From Roseiarcus sp963741405 (lineage in GTDB: Bacteria > Pseudomonadota > Alphaproteobacteria > Rhizobiales > Beijerinckiaceae), in NCBI GenBank assembly GCA_963741405.1, contig CAVUHX010000039.1, forward strand, positions 310,001 to 374,000: a DNA stretch of 64,000 bases. Reading direction: 5' to 3'. The first letter of the stretch is position 1. Each line of letters starts with the position of its first letter. This document shows, in pieces, positions 37,076-45,851 of the stretch. The notes under the pieces are model-generated. The model worked only from the letters and a program-made list of their open reading frames with translations, did no database searches and was not told the origin of the DNA. The translations under genes were made by a program, and so were the position numbers.

Positions 37076-37522
37076 TAGGGCGCTCGCCGCCGTCGCCACC
37101 TTCCTGCGAGGCCTCGCCAAAAATGCGGAGCAGTTGACCCGCCTGCGAACCTGGCGGGCGATTCTGTCGCGCGCCTTCCAGGCCTTCCTCAACGGACGCC
37201 TCGTCCGCGCCCCGCCCCGCCTCGCGCCAACCTGATGCAACCCAAACGCGAAATATCGCTGAACACATGAACGTCACATCGGCTAACTGCCGTTTCTAGG
37301 TTGAAATCCTAAACGAGCGCGGCGCCCCGATTTTGTTGCGGTTTCGGCCCGAAATCGAAAGGTTCCGTGGTAAAACCGCTGATGCTCCGGCGATCAGGGA
37401 ATGAGCAGCGAATTCGCCGCCGCCCTCCCGGCCCAACCCGTCTTGTAGTGAAGACCTTGCGGTCAAGGTATTGATTTCCTAAACACGCGCCTCCGAAAAA
37501 TGGCCCAATCCGCGAAGTCGGG
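37076..37522. other. Intergenic region after the IS200 element
   Basis: About 450 bp with no credible gene. Short frames give Arg/Pro-rich translations without family resemblance. It contains a repeated short phrase GAAATCCTAAAC/GATTTCCTAAACACGCG at about 37303 and 37471. It may be debris of the mobile elements to the left. Confidence 0.5.
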
Positions 37523-39088
37523 CTAGGGAGACCGGCGGAGGATCGCCTGCAGCCGCTCGTACAGCGGCCAAAGCCGCCCGTACATTTGCAGATAGACCTG
37601 CGCGTAAAGCTCCTCGTAGAGCGCGGCGTTCGCCGGGTTGGGCTCGAAGGTCGCGCCGAGCCGCGTCATCGCGCCGACGGCGGACGGAAAATCCCGGTGC
37701 AGGCCGAGCCCGACGGTGGCCGCAATCGCGGCGCCGAGGCCGGCGGTCTCGAAGGTGTGAGGCCGCGACACGGGCAGGTTGAAGATGTCGGCGGTCGTCT
37801 GCATGGCGACGTCGGACTGCGAGCCGCCGCCGGAGATGCGCAGGCTTGCAATCGGGGTCCTGCTCCGCTTCTGAATGCGTTCGGCGCCTTCGCGCAGCGC
37901 ATAGGCGAGACCCTCGAGGATGGCGCGATAGAGGTGGGCCCGCGTGTGCGTGTCGGTGAAGCCGATCACCGCGCCGCGCGCGTCCGGCCCAGGGGTGCGG
38001 AGGCCGGGGGTCCAGTAGGGCTGCAGCATCAGGCCCTGGCAGCCCGGCGGCACGTCCCTGACCAGCCGGTCGAACAGGGCCTCCGGCGCCACTCCCTCGG
38101 CCAGAGCGGCCGCGACTTCAGGATGGCCGAACTGCTGCTTGAACCAGCTCACCATCCAGAAGCCGCGGAAGATCTGGATTTCGACGACGAACTGGCCCGG
38201 CAGGGCGGCCGGATAGGGCGGGATGAAGGGCGTCGACTCGAGGTAGCGCGGCGTCGTCACGTTGATGGTCGCCGTCGTGCCGTAGGAGACCGCGCCGACG
38301 TCGGGCGTGATCGCGCCCGCCCCGAGGATCTCGCAGGCCTTGTCGGCGGCCGCGGCGACCACCGGCAACCCTTCCGGCAGCCCGGTCGCCTCGGCGGCCA
38401 CTTTCGTCAGGACGCCGAGGACGGAACCGACGGCCGCGAGCTCGGGCATCTGTTCGCGCCGGGCGCCGAGCGCGCTCCATTTCCAGTCCCAGGACCTGGC
38501 CCAAGTCTGGCGCTTGAAGTCGAACGGAAGGTAGCCGACCTGCGAAGCGACCGAGTCGACGAATTGTCCCGTCAGCCGGTAGTTGAGCCAGCCGGACACC
38601 AGCAGCGCCTTGTGGGCGCCCTTGAGCCGCTCCGGCTCGTGCTCGGCGATCCAGTTGAGCTCCGCTTCTCTCGCGAGATGGTCGACCGTGCCGCTGACAC
38701 GTGCGGCCATGAAGGCGAGGCGCCACCAGGCGGGAATGGGCGGCGTGCGGTGGGCGCGGCGCTGATCAAGCCAGATGATGAAAGGGCGCAGCGGCTTGCC
38801 CGATTTGTCGACGAGGGTCAGCGATCCTCGCTGCGTCGTGACCGCCATCCCTTTCACGCGGGGCTTGAGGTCCGGCCGACCGGCAAGAACGCCGCGGCAG
38901 ACGGCGGCGCTCGCCGTCCAGAACGCCTCGGCGTCATGCTCGAGCCACCCCTCCTGTGCGACAGAATAAGCATCCAATGCCTGCTGGCTCTTGGCGAGGA
39001 TGTTTCCCTCGAGATCGACGACGAGGGCGCGCACGCTCTGCGTGCCGCAGTCGATCGCAAGGATGAGTTCGTCGCGCGCGGTGGTCAT
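37523..39088 (-). CDS. FGGY-family carbohydrate kinase
   Basis: 521 residues. FGGY kinase features: LILAIDCGTQSVRALVVD (ATP phosphate loop), GWLEHDAEAFW, the catalytic-base region PFIIWLDQRR, and the C-terminal ILEGLAYALREGAERIQ and RISGGGSQSDVAMQTTADIFNLPV. Substrate is not certain; glycerol or another polyol is suggested by the upstream GlpD-like gene. ATG 39088 overlaps the stop of that gene (ATGA), so this is the third gene of a translationally coupled operon. Confidence 0.9.
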   Translation of the reverse strand: MTTARDELILAIDCGTQSVRALVVDLEGNILAKSQQALDAYSVAQEGWLEHDAEAFWTASAAVCRGVLAGRPDLKPRVKGMAVTTQRGSLTLVDKSGKPLRPFIIWLDQRRAHRTPPIPAWWRLAFMAARVSGTVDHLAREAELNWIAEHEPERLKGAHKALLVSGWLNYRLTGQFVDSVASQVGYLPFDFKRQTWARSWDWKWSALGARREQMPELAAVGSVLGVLTKVAAEATGLPEGLPVVAAAADKACEILGAGAITPDVGAVSYGTTATINVTTPRYLESTPFIPPYPAALPGQFVVEIQIFRGFWMVSWFKQQFGHPEVAAALAEGVAPEALFDRLVRDVPPGCQGLMLQPYWTPGLRTPGPDARGAVIGFTDTHTRAHLYRAILEGLAYALREGAERIQKRSRTPIASLRISGGGSQSDVAMQTTADIFNLPVSRPHTFETAGLGAAIAATVGLGLHRDFPSAVGAMTRLGATFEPNPANAALYEELYAQVYLQMYGRLWPLYERLQAILRRSP

Positions 39089-40668
39089 GGTCGAGCCTGT
39101 GGAACGCTGTAACAGCGCGCAATCAGTTCCGTATAGGCCGCGACCTCCTCGGACCAGCGGCTGTCGCTCCAGCCGAGTTCGCTCTGAGCGATGTCCTTCA
39201 CCCGCGGCAGGAGCTCCGCTGCGCCGTTGCGCAGCAGCAGTCCGAGGCGCGTCCGGCGCAACATGACGTCGTCGAGATGAACGACTTGCTCGGAGCGGGA
39301 GGCCCAGCGCAGCTCCGCCCAGGCCGCGCCGGTATGGCGGATGGTCCGCAGTTCGCCTTCGCATGTGCAGCGCACGACCTCGATCGCATCGTCCCCGTAT
39401 CGCGCGAGCCAGCGCGCGGCGAGCCCGGGCGGCGCGTCGCGCAAGGCCTCGATCGTCGCGGGAGACGGTGCGGCGAAGAGCTGCGTCCCCGCATGCGTCC
39501 GTTTCAGCTCCGGAAATCGATCCCCCGCTTGCCGCAGGGCTGCTAGCGCCGTCGAGCGGAAGGTCGTCAGTTTGCCGCCGGTGACGGTGATGAGGCCGTT
39601 TTCTTCGAGAATGAGGCTGTCGCGGGTCTCCTTCGACGGATCGACGTTCGATCCGGAGGAGACCACGGGGCGCACTCCGGACCACGTCGACACGACGTCC
39701 GCCTCGGTGAGGTCCAGGTTCGGGAACTCCGATCGCGCCGCCTTCAGAATATAGTCGAACTCCGCGCGCGTAATGCCGGGCTCGCGATCGAGATCGTCGC
39801 GGTGATCGACGTCCGTCGTGCCGATAAGGGTGGATCCCTCCCAGGGAACCGCGAAAAGGGATCGGCGGTCGTCGGGATGAAACAGGGCGATCGCCTGCGC
39901 CAGCGGAAAGCGCCAGGCCTCGAACAGCAGGTGGCTGCCGCGCAGCGGCCGCAGCTTCGGCTTGCCCCCGACCTCGACGCGCAGGCGATCCGACCATACA
40001 CCGGCGGCGTTGATCACGCAGCGGGCCTTGACCTCGAACGAACGGCCCTCGACTTCGTCGCGGAGCAAAACTCCGTCGACGCCGTTCGCACCGAGCGTCA
40101 GCGATTGGGCGGCGACGCGGTTGACGGTCAGCGCGCCGCAGCGGCGCGCTTCCGCAAGAACTCGCAGAACCAGGCGCGCGTCGTCGGTCCCGGCGTCGAG
40201 ATAGGACCAGCCGCCCTTCAACCCCTTCGGCGAAAGAACGGGCGCGTCCGCGAGCAGCGATTCCGCGTCGTGCCAGCGGCGCGTGCGGGCGCCGGCGAAG
40301 AAGTCGTAGGCTGTAAGCCCCACGCCGAGGACAAAACGGCCGTACGTGTCGCCGGCGCGCACCGGCAGCAGGAAGCCGAGCGGCCTTACCAGGCCCGGCG
40401 CGGCGCGCAACAGTTCGGTGCGGTCGCGCACGGATTCGCGCGTCAGGCGGATGTCGCCCTGGGCGAGATAGCGCAAGCCGCCATGCACCAGCTTCGACGA
40501 GCGCGACGACGTCCCGCTGGCGTAGTCGCGCGCCTCGACGAGCCCGACCCGCAAGCCCACACGCGCGAACTCGAGCGCGATGCCCGCGCCGGTGATGCCC
40601 CCGCCGACAATCAGCGCGTCGAGCGGCGGCCCATCCCGCAAGCGCGCGAGACTGTCGACCCGGTTCAT
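39085..40668 (-). CDS. glpD: Glycerol-3-phosphate dehydrogenase/oxidase (GlpD-like)
   Basis: 527 residues. The N-terminal FAD-binding Rossmann motif is DALIVGGGITGAGIALEFA, followed by GTSSRSSKLVHGGLRYL, the classic GlpD signature, and LIGTTDVDHRDDLDREPG. The C-terminal DAO_C domain reads YGDDAIEVVRCTCEGELRTIRHTGAAWAE. It oxidises sn-glycerol-3-phosphate to dihydroxyacetone phosphate and feeds electrons to quinone. Its start and stop each overlap the neighbouring gene by 4 bp. Confidence 0.92.
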   Translation of the reverse strand: MNRVDSLARLRDGPPLDALIVGGGITGAGIALEFARVGLRVGLVEARDYASGTSSRSSKLVHGGLRYLAQGDIRLTRESVRDRTELLRAAPGLVRPLGFLLPVRAGDTYGRFVLGVGLTAYDFFAGARTRRWHDAESLLADAPVLSPKGLKGGWSYLDAGTDDARLVLRVLAEARRCGALTVNRVAAQSLTLGANGVDGVLLRDEVEGRSFEVKARCVINAAGVWSDRLRVEVGGKPKLRPLRGSHLLFEAWRFPLAQAIALFHPDDRRSLFAVPWEGSTLIGTTDVDHRDDLDREPGITRAEFDYILKAARSEFPNLDLTEADVVSTWSGVRPVVSSGSNVDPSKETRDSLILEENGLITVTGGKLTTFRSTALAALRQAGDRFPELKRTHAGTQLFAAPSPATIEALRDAPPGLAARWLARYGDDAIEVVRCTCEGELRTIRHTGAAWAELRWASRSEQVVHLDDVMLRRTRLGLLLRNGAAELLPRVKDIAQSELGWSDSRWSEEVAAYTELIARCYSVPQARP

Positions 40669-42269
40669 TGCACTTGCTCCGGCAGAAGATCGCCGGAATC
40701 GAGCACGCCGGCGGGATCGAAATGCTCGACCATCGCGCGTAGCGCGCGGAGGCCGCGTTCGCCCTTCTCCGCCGCCAGATATCGGGAATGATCCTTGCCC
40801 ACCCCATGCTGGTGGGAGATCGTGCCGCCCTCGCGCACGATCGCCTCGCTGACCGCGGCTTTGAGCGCGCGCCAGCGCTTGAGGCTGGCGTCGAAGTCCG
40901 GCCCGATGCGGAACACGAAGGTCGAATAGACGCTCGATCCCTGCGGATAGACATGCGAGAGATGGGTCTGGGCGTGGCAGATCTCGCCGAACCTCGCCAG
41001 GGCGTCGCGCCCCGCGGTCTCGATCGCCTCCATCATCGCCCGTACGCGCGGCCAGTCGACCGCCGTCTCCATCGTGTCGACCGCGTATCCCGCCGACCAC
41101 AGGGCGTTCCTCAGATAGGCGCTTCTGAAGCGGTTCGCGCGCCATTTCCTTCCGAGCAGCGATCCGGTTGAAACCGCCCGATGCCGGCGCAGCACGGCGG
41201 CCGCCTGCGCCCGCATGGCCTCGACCTGCGCCGATCCACCCGTGAGCCCGATCAGGAGAAAGACCTTGTCGTCCCGGCAGCCGCGCAGGGAAAGGTAGCG
41301 CTCGAGCCAGCCGACCGCCCGGCCGCCGCCCGCGAGTTGCAGGGTCGCCTGGGTCTCGACCGCGTTGGAGAGGCGCGTCATCGACAGGCCGAGCCTTCCT
41401 TGCGCCAATTCGCGCGTCGCCCTCTCGCCTTCTTCCCAGGACGGCAGGAAAGTGCCGAGGAACATCTCGCGCTCCGGCAGGCGGGTGACCCGCATCGTGG
41501 CGCGGGTGAGGATTCCGATCCGGCCTTCCGATCCCAGAACCCATTGGCGCAGGTCCGGGCCGGCAGCCGATGCGGGGAATGTCGGGATGTCGAGCGCGCC
41601 GGTCGGCGTCTCGATCCGCCCGCCGGCGAACAGCGCCTCGATCCGTCCATAGCGCGCCGACTGCTGTCCGGACGAGCGGGTGGCGATCCACCCGCCGAGC
41701 GTCGAGTAGTCGAAACTTTGCGGATAGTGACCGAGTGTGAAGCCGTCTGCCCGCAGTTGCGCTTCGAGGTCAGGACCTGACACTCCCGCTTCGAAGGTGG
41801 CAAGCTCAGAAAGGGGATCGAGCCGGATGAGCCGCCGAAGCCGGGCCATGACGATGGCGAGCGACGGGCTATCGCCGCGGCCTGGCGTCAGGTGGCCGAC
41901 GACGCTCGTCGCGCCGCCGACGGGGATGGCGATCGCGCCGATGGCGCCGGCCCATTCCATCAGCTCCCTGACCTCGTCCTCGGTTTCGGGAAAGGCGACG
42001 CCGTCGACGACGGGCCCGAGGCGGCCGAAGCGAAGGCGCAGCCAGTCCTCGAGGCTCTGGCCGAGGCTCGCGCGCAGACGCGCCTCCGCGTCCCGGCTGA
42101 CCAGGCGGTGGTCCGGCAGCCGCGAAGGGTGGACGCCGGCGAGGACTTCAGCAAGAGCCGCGTCGTTCGGCGCCGCGGTTTCGCCTATCCGTTCCCGGAG
42201 GAAATCCCGGCCCGCGTCGGGCAATTGCGCCTCGATCGCCTCCTCGCCCCAGCCATTCCATCGTCTCAT
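40665..42269 (-). CDS. FAD-linked oxidase of the alkyl-DHAP synthase (AGPS) type
   Basis: 534 residues. It opens with MRRWNGWGEE, the hallmark start of the AGPS-like group, then the PCMH FAD-binding domain (AIPVGGATSVVGHL, YPQSFDYSTLGGWIATRSSGQQSARYGRIEAL) and the C-terminal catalytic region ending in EGGTISHQHGVGKDH and LDSGDLLPE. In eukaryotes AGPS forms ether bonds on DHAP; the bacterial homologues in glpD/kinase operons are uncharacterised. First of three overlapping genes. Longer upstream frame has no similarity. Confidence 0.88.
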   Translation of the reverse strand: MRRWNGWGEEAIEAQLPDAGRDFLRERIGETAAPNDAALAEVLAGVHPSRLPDHRLVSRDAEARLRASLGQSLEDWLRLRFGRLGPVVDGVAFPETEDEVRELMEWAGAIGAIAIPVGGATSVVGHLTPGRGDSPSLAIVMARLRRLIRLDPLSELATFEAGVSGPDLEAQLRADGFTLGHYPQSFDYSTLGGWIATRSSGQQSARYGRIEALFAGGRIETPTGALDIPTFPASAAGPDLRQWVLGSEGRIGILTRATMRVTRLPEREMFLGTFLPSWEEGERATRELAQGRLGLSMTRLSNAVETQATLQLAGGGRAVGWLERYLSLRGCRDDKVFLLIGLTGGSAQVEAMRAQAAAVLRRHRAVSTGSLLGRKWRANRFRSAYLRNALWSAGYAVDTMETAVDWPRVRAMMEAIETAGRDALARFGEICHAQTHLSHVYPQGSSVYSTFVFRIGPDFDASLKRWRALKAAVSEAIVREGGTISHQHGVGKDHSRYLAAEKGERGLRALRAMVEHFDPAGVLDSGDLLPEQVQ

Positions 42270-42650
42270 CGACCGCACCCGAGTCTTGTCCGCCGCGCAT
42301 CGTCCGCCTTCGCGCCCCGGGCGGTCAAGGCGGCGGCCGAGTTCCCCGCGCGCAGGGAAAATCCCGCGTTTCGGCCGAATAAGGCAAAATCCACCCAGAA
42401 AAGTATCAATGGTATCAGAACGCTCAGCGAAAATTCCCTGCTCATTGGAGCAGGGACTTTTCCGACGCGCAGCAGGGAAGTGGCAGGGAATTCCGGAGGC
42501 CAAGTAGGGAACGTCCGACGCTCCGGTCGAAGCGGGCGACAGGGATGCGGCAAGGCTCGGTCAAGCCCCGGCGGGTCGAATGCGGGCGCCGGCGGTCTCG
42601 ACCGACGCGATTCGAGAGTGGCCAGCTGGCGAGGCGACTGGAGAGCCCCC
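42270..42650. other. Divergent intergenic region with a short repeat-like block
   Basis: 380 bp between the AGPS-like gene and a lipoprotein gene. A hairpin TCCCTGC/GCAGGGA lies at 42435-42456, and the CAGGGAA word recurs at about 42473 and 42484. This block resembles dispersed intergenic repeats of related genomes, from memory; copy number cannot be checked here. No gene seen. Confidence 0.4.
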
Positions 42651-42968
42651 GTGCGCGAGATTCCTGGCTTGACGAGACCGGCGACGCTCCTGCCGGCGAT
42701 CCTGGCGGGCTTGCTGTCCGGATGCGCGCCGACGTTGCCGCCACAGCCTTACGGACCGGCGGCAGGGCCGCCCTTCGCGCCGGCGGCGCCGGTGGGGCCT
42801 TACAGCCTCGCGCCGACGCTTCCCTATGCCGCGTGCGGCGACATGGCGACGCTGAGGGCCAATCTGACCGGCAATCGCGAGCCTTCGCCGGAAAGCGACG
42901 CCCGGTTGAGGGCGCTCGGCGTTCGCTGCATCGGCGAGGGTCCGGCCGGCCTCCGCGCCCGGTACTGA
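42651..42968 (+). CDS. Small putative lipoprotein
   Basis: 105 residues from a GTG at 42651 with GGAGAG just upstream. A short basic start and hydrophobic stretch lead to the lipobox LLSGC, so the mature protein would be lipid-anchored. The rest is a Pro/Ala-rich linker and a C-terminal part with two cysteines (AACGDMATLRANL and GVRCIGEG). Function unknown. Confidence 0.6.
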   Translation: MREIPGLTRPATLLPAILAGLLSGCAPTLPPQPYGPAAGPPFAPAAPVGPYSLAPTLPYAACGDMATLRANLTGNREPSPESDARLRALGVRCIGEGPAGLRARY

Positions 42969-43051
42969 AGATCGCCTCCAGTGACGTGGCGCATCGCGGG
43001 CGCGTCCCTATATGACAGGGCCGGCGGCGGTCGCCGTTCGTTCTGGCTCGC

Positions 43052-44074
43052 ATGGACCTCATCGCTCCGACGGAACGCGGCCTGTACTGCGCCGCAGGCG
43101 ACTTTCACATCGACCCCTGGCGCCCTGTCGGCCGGGCGCTGATCACGCATGCGCACGGCGACCACGCCCGTTTCGGCGCGAAACTCTACGTCTGCCATCG
43201 CTTGACCGTGCCGCTGCTTCGCAGGCGGCTTGGCGACGTGGCGATCGAGGCGGTCGAATATGGCGAGACCCGGACCCGCGACGGGGTCGAGGTCTCGTTT
43301 CATCCGGCGGGGCACGTGCTGGGCTCGGCGCAGATCCGGGTCGCGCATCGCGGCGAGGTTTGGGTCGCGTCGGGCGACTACAAGCTCGAGGATGACGGAG
43401 TTGCGGCGGCGTTCGAGCCGCAGCGCTGCGACGTCTTCGTCACCGAATCGACCTTTGGTCTGCCGATCTACCGGTGGCGCCCGCAGGCGGAGACGTATGC
43501 CGCCGTCGACGGCTGGTGGCGCGACAACGCCGCCGCGGGCCGCGCGAGCGTGCTCTTCGCCTATGCGCTCGGCAAGGCGCAGCGGGTCCTTGCGCATGTC
43601 GATTCGTCGATTGGGCCGATTGTCTGCCACGGCGCAGTCGAGCCGATCAACGCGCTTTACCGGCAGGCGGGAGCAGCCCTGCCGCCGACGCGCCTCGTTG
43701 GCGATATCGACTGCAAGCGCAGGTTCGCCGGCGTGCTGATCGTGGCGCCGCCTTCGGCGATGGCGAGCCCCTGGCTGAAACGCTTCGGCGATTATTCCGA
43801 CGCGCTGGCGAGCGGCTGGATGCAAGTGCGCGGCAACCGCCGGCGGCGCGGGCTCGACCGCGGCTTTGCGCTCTCCGATCACGCCGACTGGCCAGCGCTT
43901 CTCCGCGCAATCGAGGCCACCGGCGCGGAACGGGTGCTCGCGACGCACGGCGCCGTCGCGCCGCTGACGCGGTATCTGCGCGAGAAGGGCCTCGATGCGC
44001 GCATCCTGCCGACGCCCTACGGCGAGGAAGAAGAAGCGGCCGCCGACGCTGAGGCGCCGGAGAGCGCGGCGTGA
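43052..44074 (+). CDS. Ligase-associated DNA exonuclease (metallo-beta-lactamase fold)
   Basis: 340 residues of the beta-CASP metallo-beta-lactamase family. Metal ligands are ALITHAHGDHARFG, then HPAGHVLGSAQI, SGDYK and a late LSDHADWPAL. Family members are encoded next to an ATP-dependent DNA ligase, as here (the stop overlaps the ligase start by 4 bp), and are thought to process DNA ends for repair. GCN-rich acidic tail (EEEEAAADAEAPE). Confidence 0.92.
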   Translation: MDLIAPTERGLYCAAGDFHIDPWRPVGRALITHAHGDHARFGAKLYVCHRLTVPLLRRRLGDVAIEAVEYGETRTRDGVEVSFHPAGHVLGSAQIRVAHRGEVWVASGDYKLEDDGVAAAFEPQRCDVFVTESTFGLPIYRWRPQAETYAAVDGWWRDNAAAGRASVLFAYALGKAQRVLAHVDSSIGPIVCHGAVEPINALYRQAGAALPPTRLVGDIDCKRRFAGVLIVAPPSAMASPWLKRFGDYSDALASGWMQVRGNRRRRGLDRGFALSDHADWPALLRAIEATGAERVLATHGAVAPLTRYLREKGLDARILPTPYGEEEEAAADAEAPESAA

Positions 44075-45805
44075 AGGCCTTCTCCGATCTCTACCGGCGG
44101 CTCGAACTCGGCGACTTCGATCCGGGCGAAGCAGACAGCGCTCATCGATGCCTTCGCCGCCGCCAAGGGCGATCCCGTGCAATGGGCGAGCGCCGCCTGG
44201 ATGGTCTACTTCCTCGCTGGCGGCAAGCCGCGCCAGACGGTCCCGACGCGGCTCCTGTGGCGCCTCGCGGTCGAAGGCTCCGGAATGCCGGAGTGGCTGT
44301 GCGAGGAATGCTATTCGAGCGTCGGCGATCTTGCCGAGACCCTGTCGTTGCTTTTGCCCGAGGGCGCAGCCGGCGAGGAGGTTTCGCTCGACCGCTGGAT
44401 GCGCGAGCGCCTTCTTGCGCTGCCCGCCCTCGAGGAGGAAGCGCGATATGCGCGGTTGAAGCAATGGGCGGCCGAGCTTCCCGTCGACCAGCGGCTCGCC
44501 TTTTTCAAGCTCATCACCGGGGAATTGCGCATCGGCGTGTCGCGGCTGCAGGTGGTGAAGGCGCTGGCCGAAGTCGCGGGGGTCGAGGAGAGCCGCATGG
44601 CGCAACGGATGATCGGTTATGCGCAGGCGAGGCGAGCGCCGTCGGCCGACGATTTCGAGGCTTTGGTCGCCGAGGTGGCGGATGCGGAGGCGGTCGCGCT
44701 CGACGCCGGCCGCCCCTATCCCTTTTATCTCGCCCAGTCCTGGCAGGGGTCCGTCGAGTCGATGCAGGAGACGTTCGGGGCGCCGTCGAACTGGATCATC
44801 GAATGGAAGTTCGACGGCATCCGGGCGCAGCTCCTCAGGCGCGGCGACGACTGGCGGTTGTGGTCGCGCGGCGAGGAACTGATCTCCGAGGCCTATCCCG
44901 ATCTCGAACCTTTGGTCCGGGCGCTGCCCAACGGCGTCGGGCTCGACGGCGAGCTCGTCGTGCTCGCGCCGCCGGAGGGAGGGGATTCCCCCAACTCGCT
45001 CGACGGCCTCGCGCCGTTCGCCAGCCTCCAGCAACGGCTCGGCCGCAAGGTCGTGTCCGACAAGACGATGCGGGAGCTGCCGGCCGCCTTCATCGCCTAC
45101 GATCTCCTCGAATGGGAGGGGCGCGACATCCGCGGCGAGCCGCAGCGCGAGCGCCGGGCGCGTCTCGAAGATCTGGTCGAGCGGACGCTCGGCTCGGCGC
45201 GCGAGCGCGGCGAGCGCCTGCCGCTGCGGCTGAGCCCGACGGTCTCGGCCAACGACTGGGCCGGGCTCGCCGTCATCCGCGAGCAGGCGCGCGCTCTGGG
45301 CCGCGAAGGGCTGATGCTGAAAGCGCGCGACGGCGCCTATGGGGTCGGACGGCGCAAAGGCGACGACCGGACGAATGTCTGGTGGAAATGGAAGCTCGAC
45401 CCGATGAGCGTCGATGCGGTGCTGATCTACGCCCAGCGCGGCCACGGCCGCCGCTCGGGCGTCTACTCCGACTACACCTTCGCCCTCTGGAGCGCTGAAG
45501 AAGGCGCGCCCGGCCGCGAGCTCGTGCCCTTCGCCAAGGCCTATTCAGGCCTGTCGGACGCCGAGATGAGGGACATGGACGCGATCGTCCGGCGCACCAC
45601 GATCGAGACCTTCGGCCCGGTGCGCAGCGTGACGCCGACCCAGGTGTTCGAACTCGGCTTCGAGGGCATCGCGCCGAGCAAGCGGCACCGTAGCGGCATC
45701 GCCGTCCGCTTTCCCCGCATGCTCCGCTGGCGGCGCGACAAGCCGGTCGCCGAGGCTGACACGCTCGACGCGCTCAAAGCGCGGCTGCCAACCGGTTGTG
45801 GATGA
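44071..45805 (+). CDS. ATP-dependent DNA ligase, exonuclease-associated (frameshifted near its start)
   Basis: ATG 44071 starts MKAFSDLYRRLEL, the family N-terminus, then the frame breaks. From about 44110 the next frame continues SATSIRAKQTALIDAFAAAKGD and on to the end. One extra base between about 44105 and 44115 explains this. The rest is intact: IIEWKFDGIRAQLL with the AMP-accepting lysine, GLDGELV, FIAYDLLEW, EGLMLKARDGAYGVGRRKGD and WWKWKLDPMSVDAVL. It joins DNA nicks using ATP. If the shift is real, a GTG at 44177 would give an N-terminally shortened protein of 542 residues. Confidence 0.88.
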
Positions 45806-45808
45806 GGA

Positions 45809-45840
45809 CTTCAATCCAGCTTGGTAAAGCTGGATTGAAG
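45809..45840. terminator. Strong bidirectional terminator hairpin
   Basis: A perfect 14-bp stem (CTTCAATCCAGCTT / AAGCTGGATTGAAG) closes on GGTA between the convergent ligase and S53 peptidase genes. On the plus strand a TTTT follows 8 bp later. Confidence 0.8.
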
Positions 45841-45851
45841 CAGACTCGGTT

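Noticed and set aside
42824..45445. 873-codon open frame antisense to the exonuclease/ligase pair
   Set aside because: Spans two genes and their frameshift; composition typical of antisense shadow.
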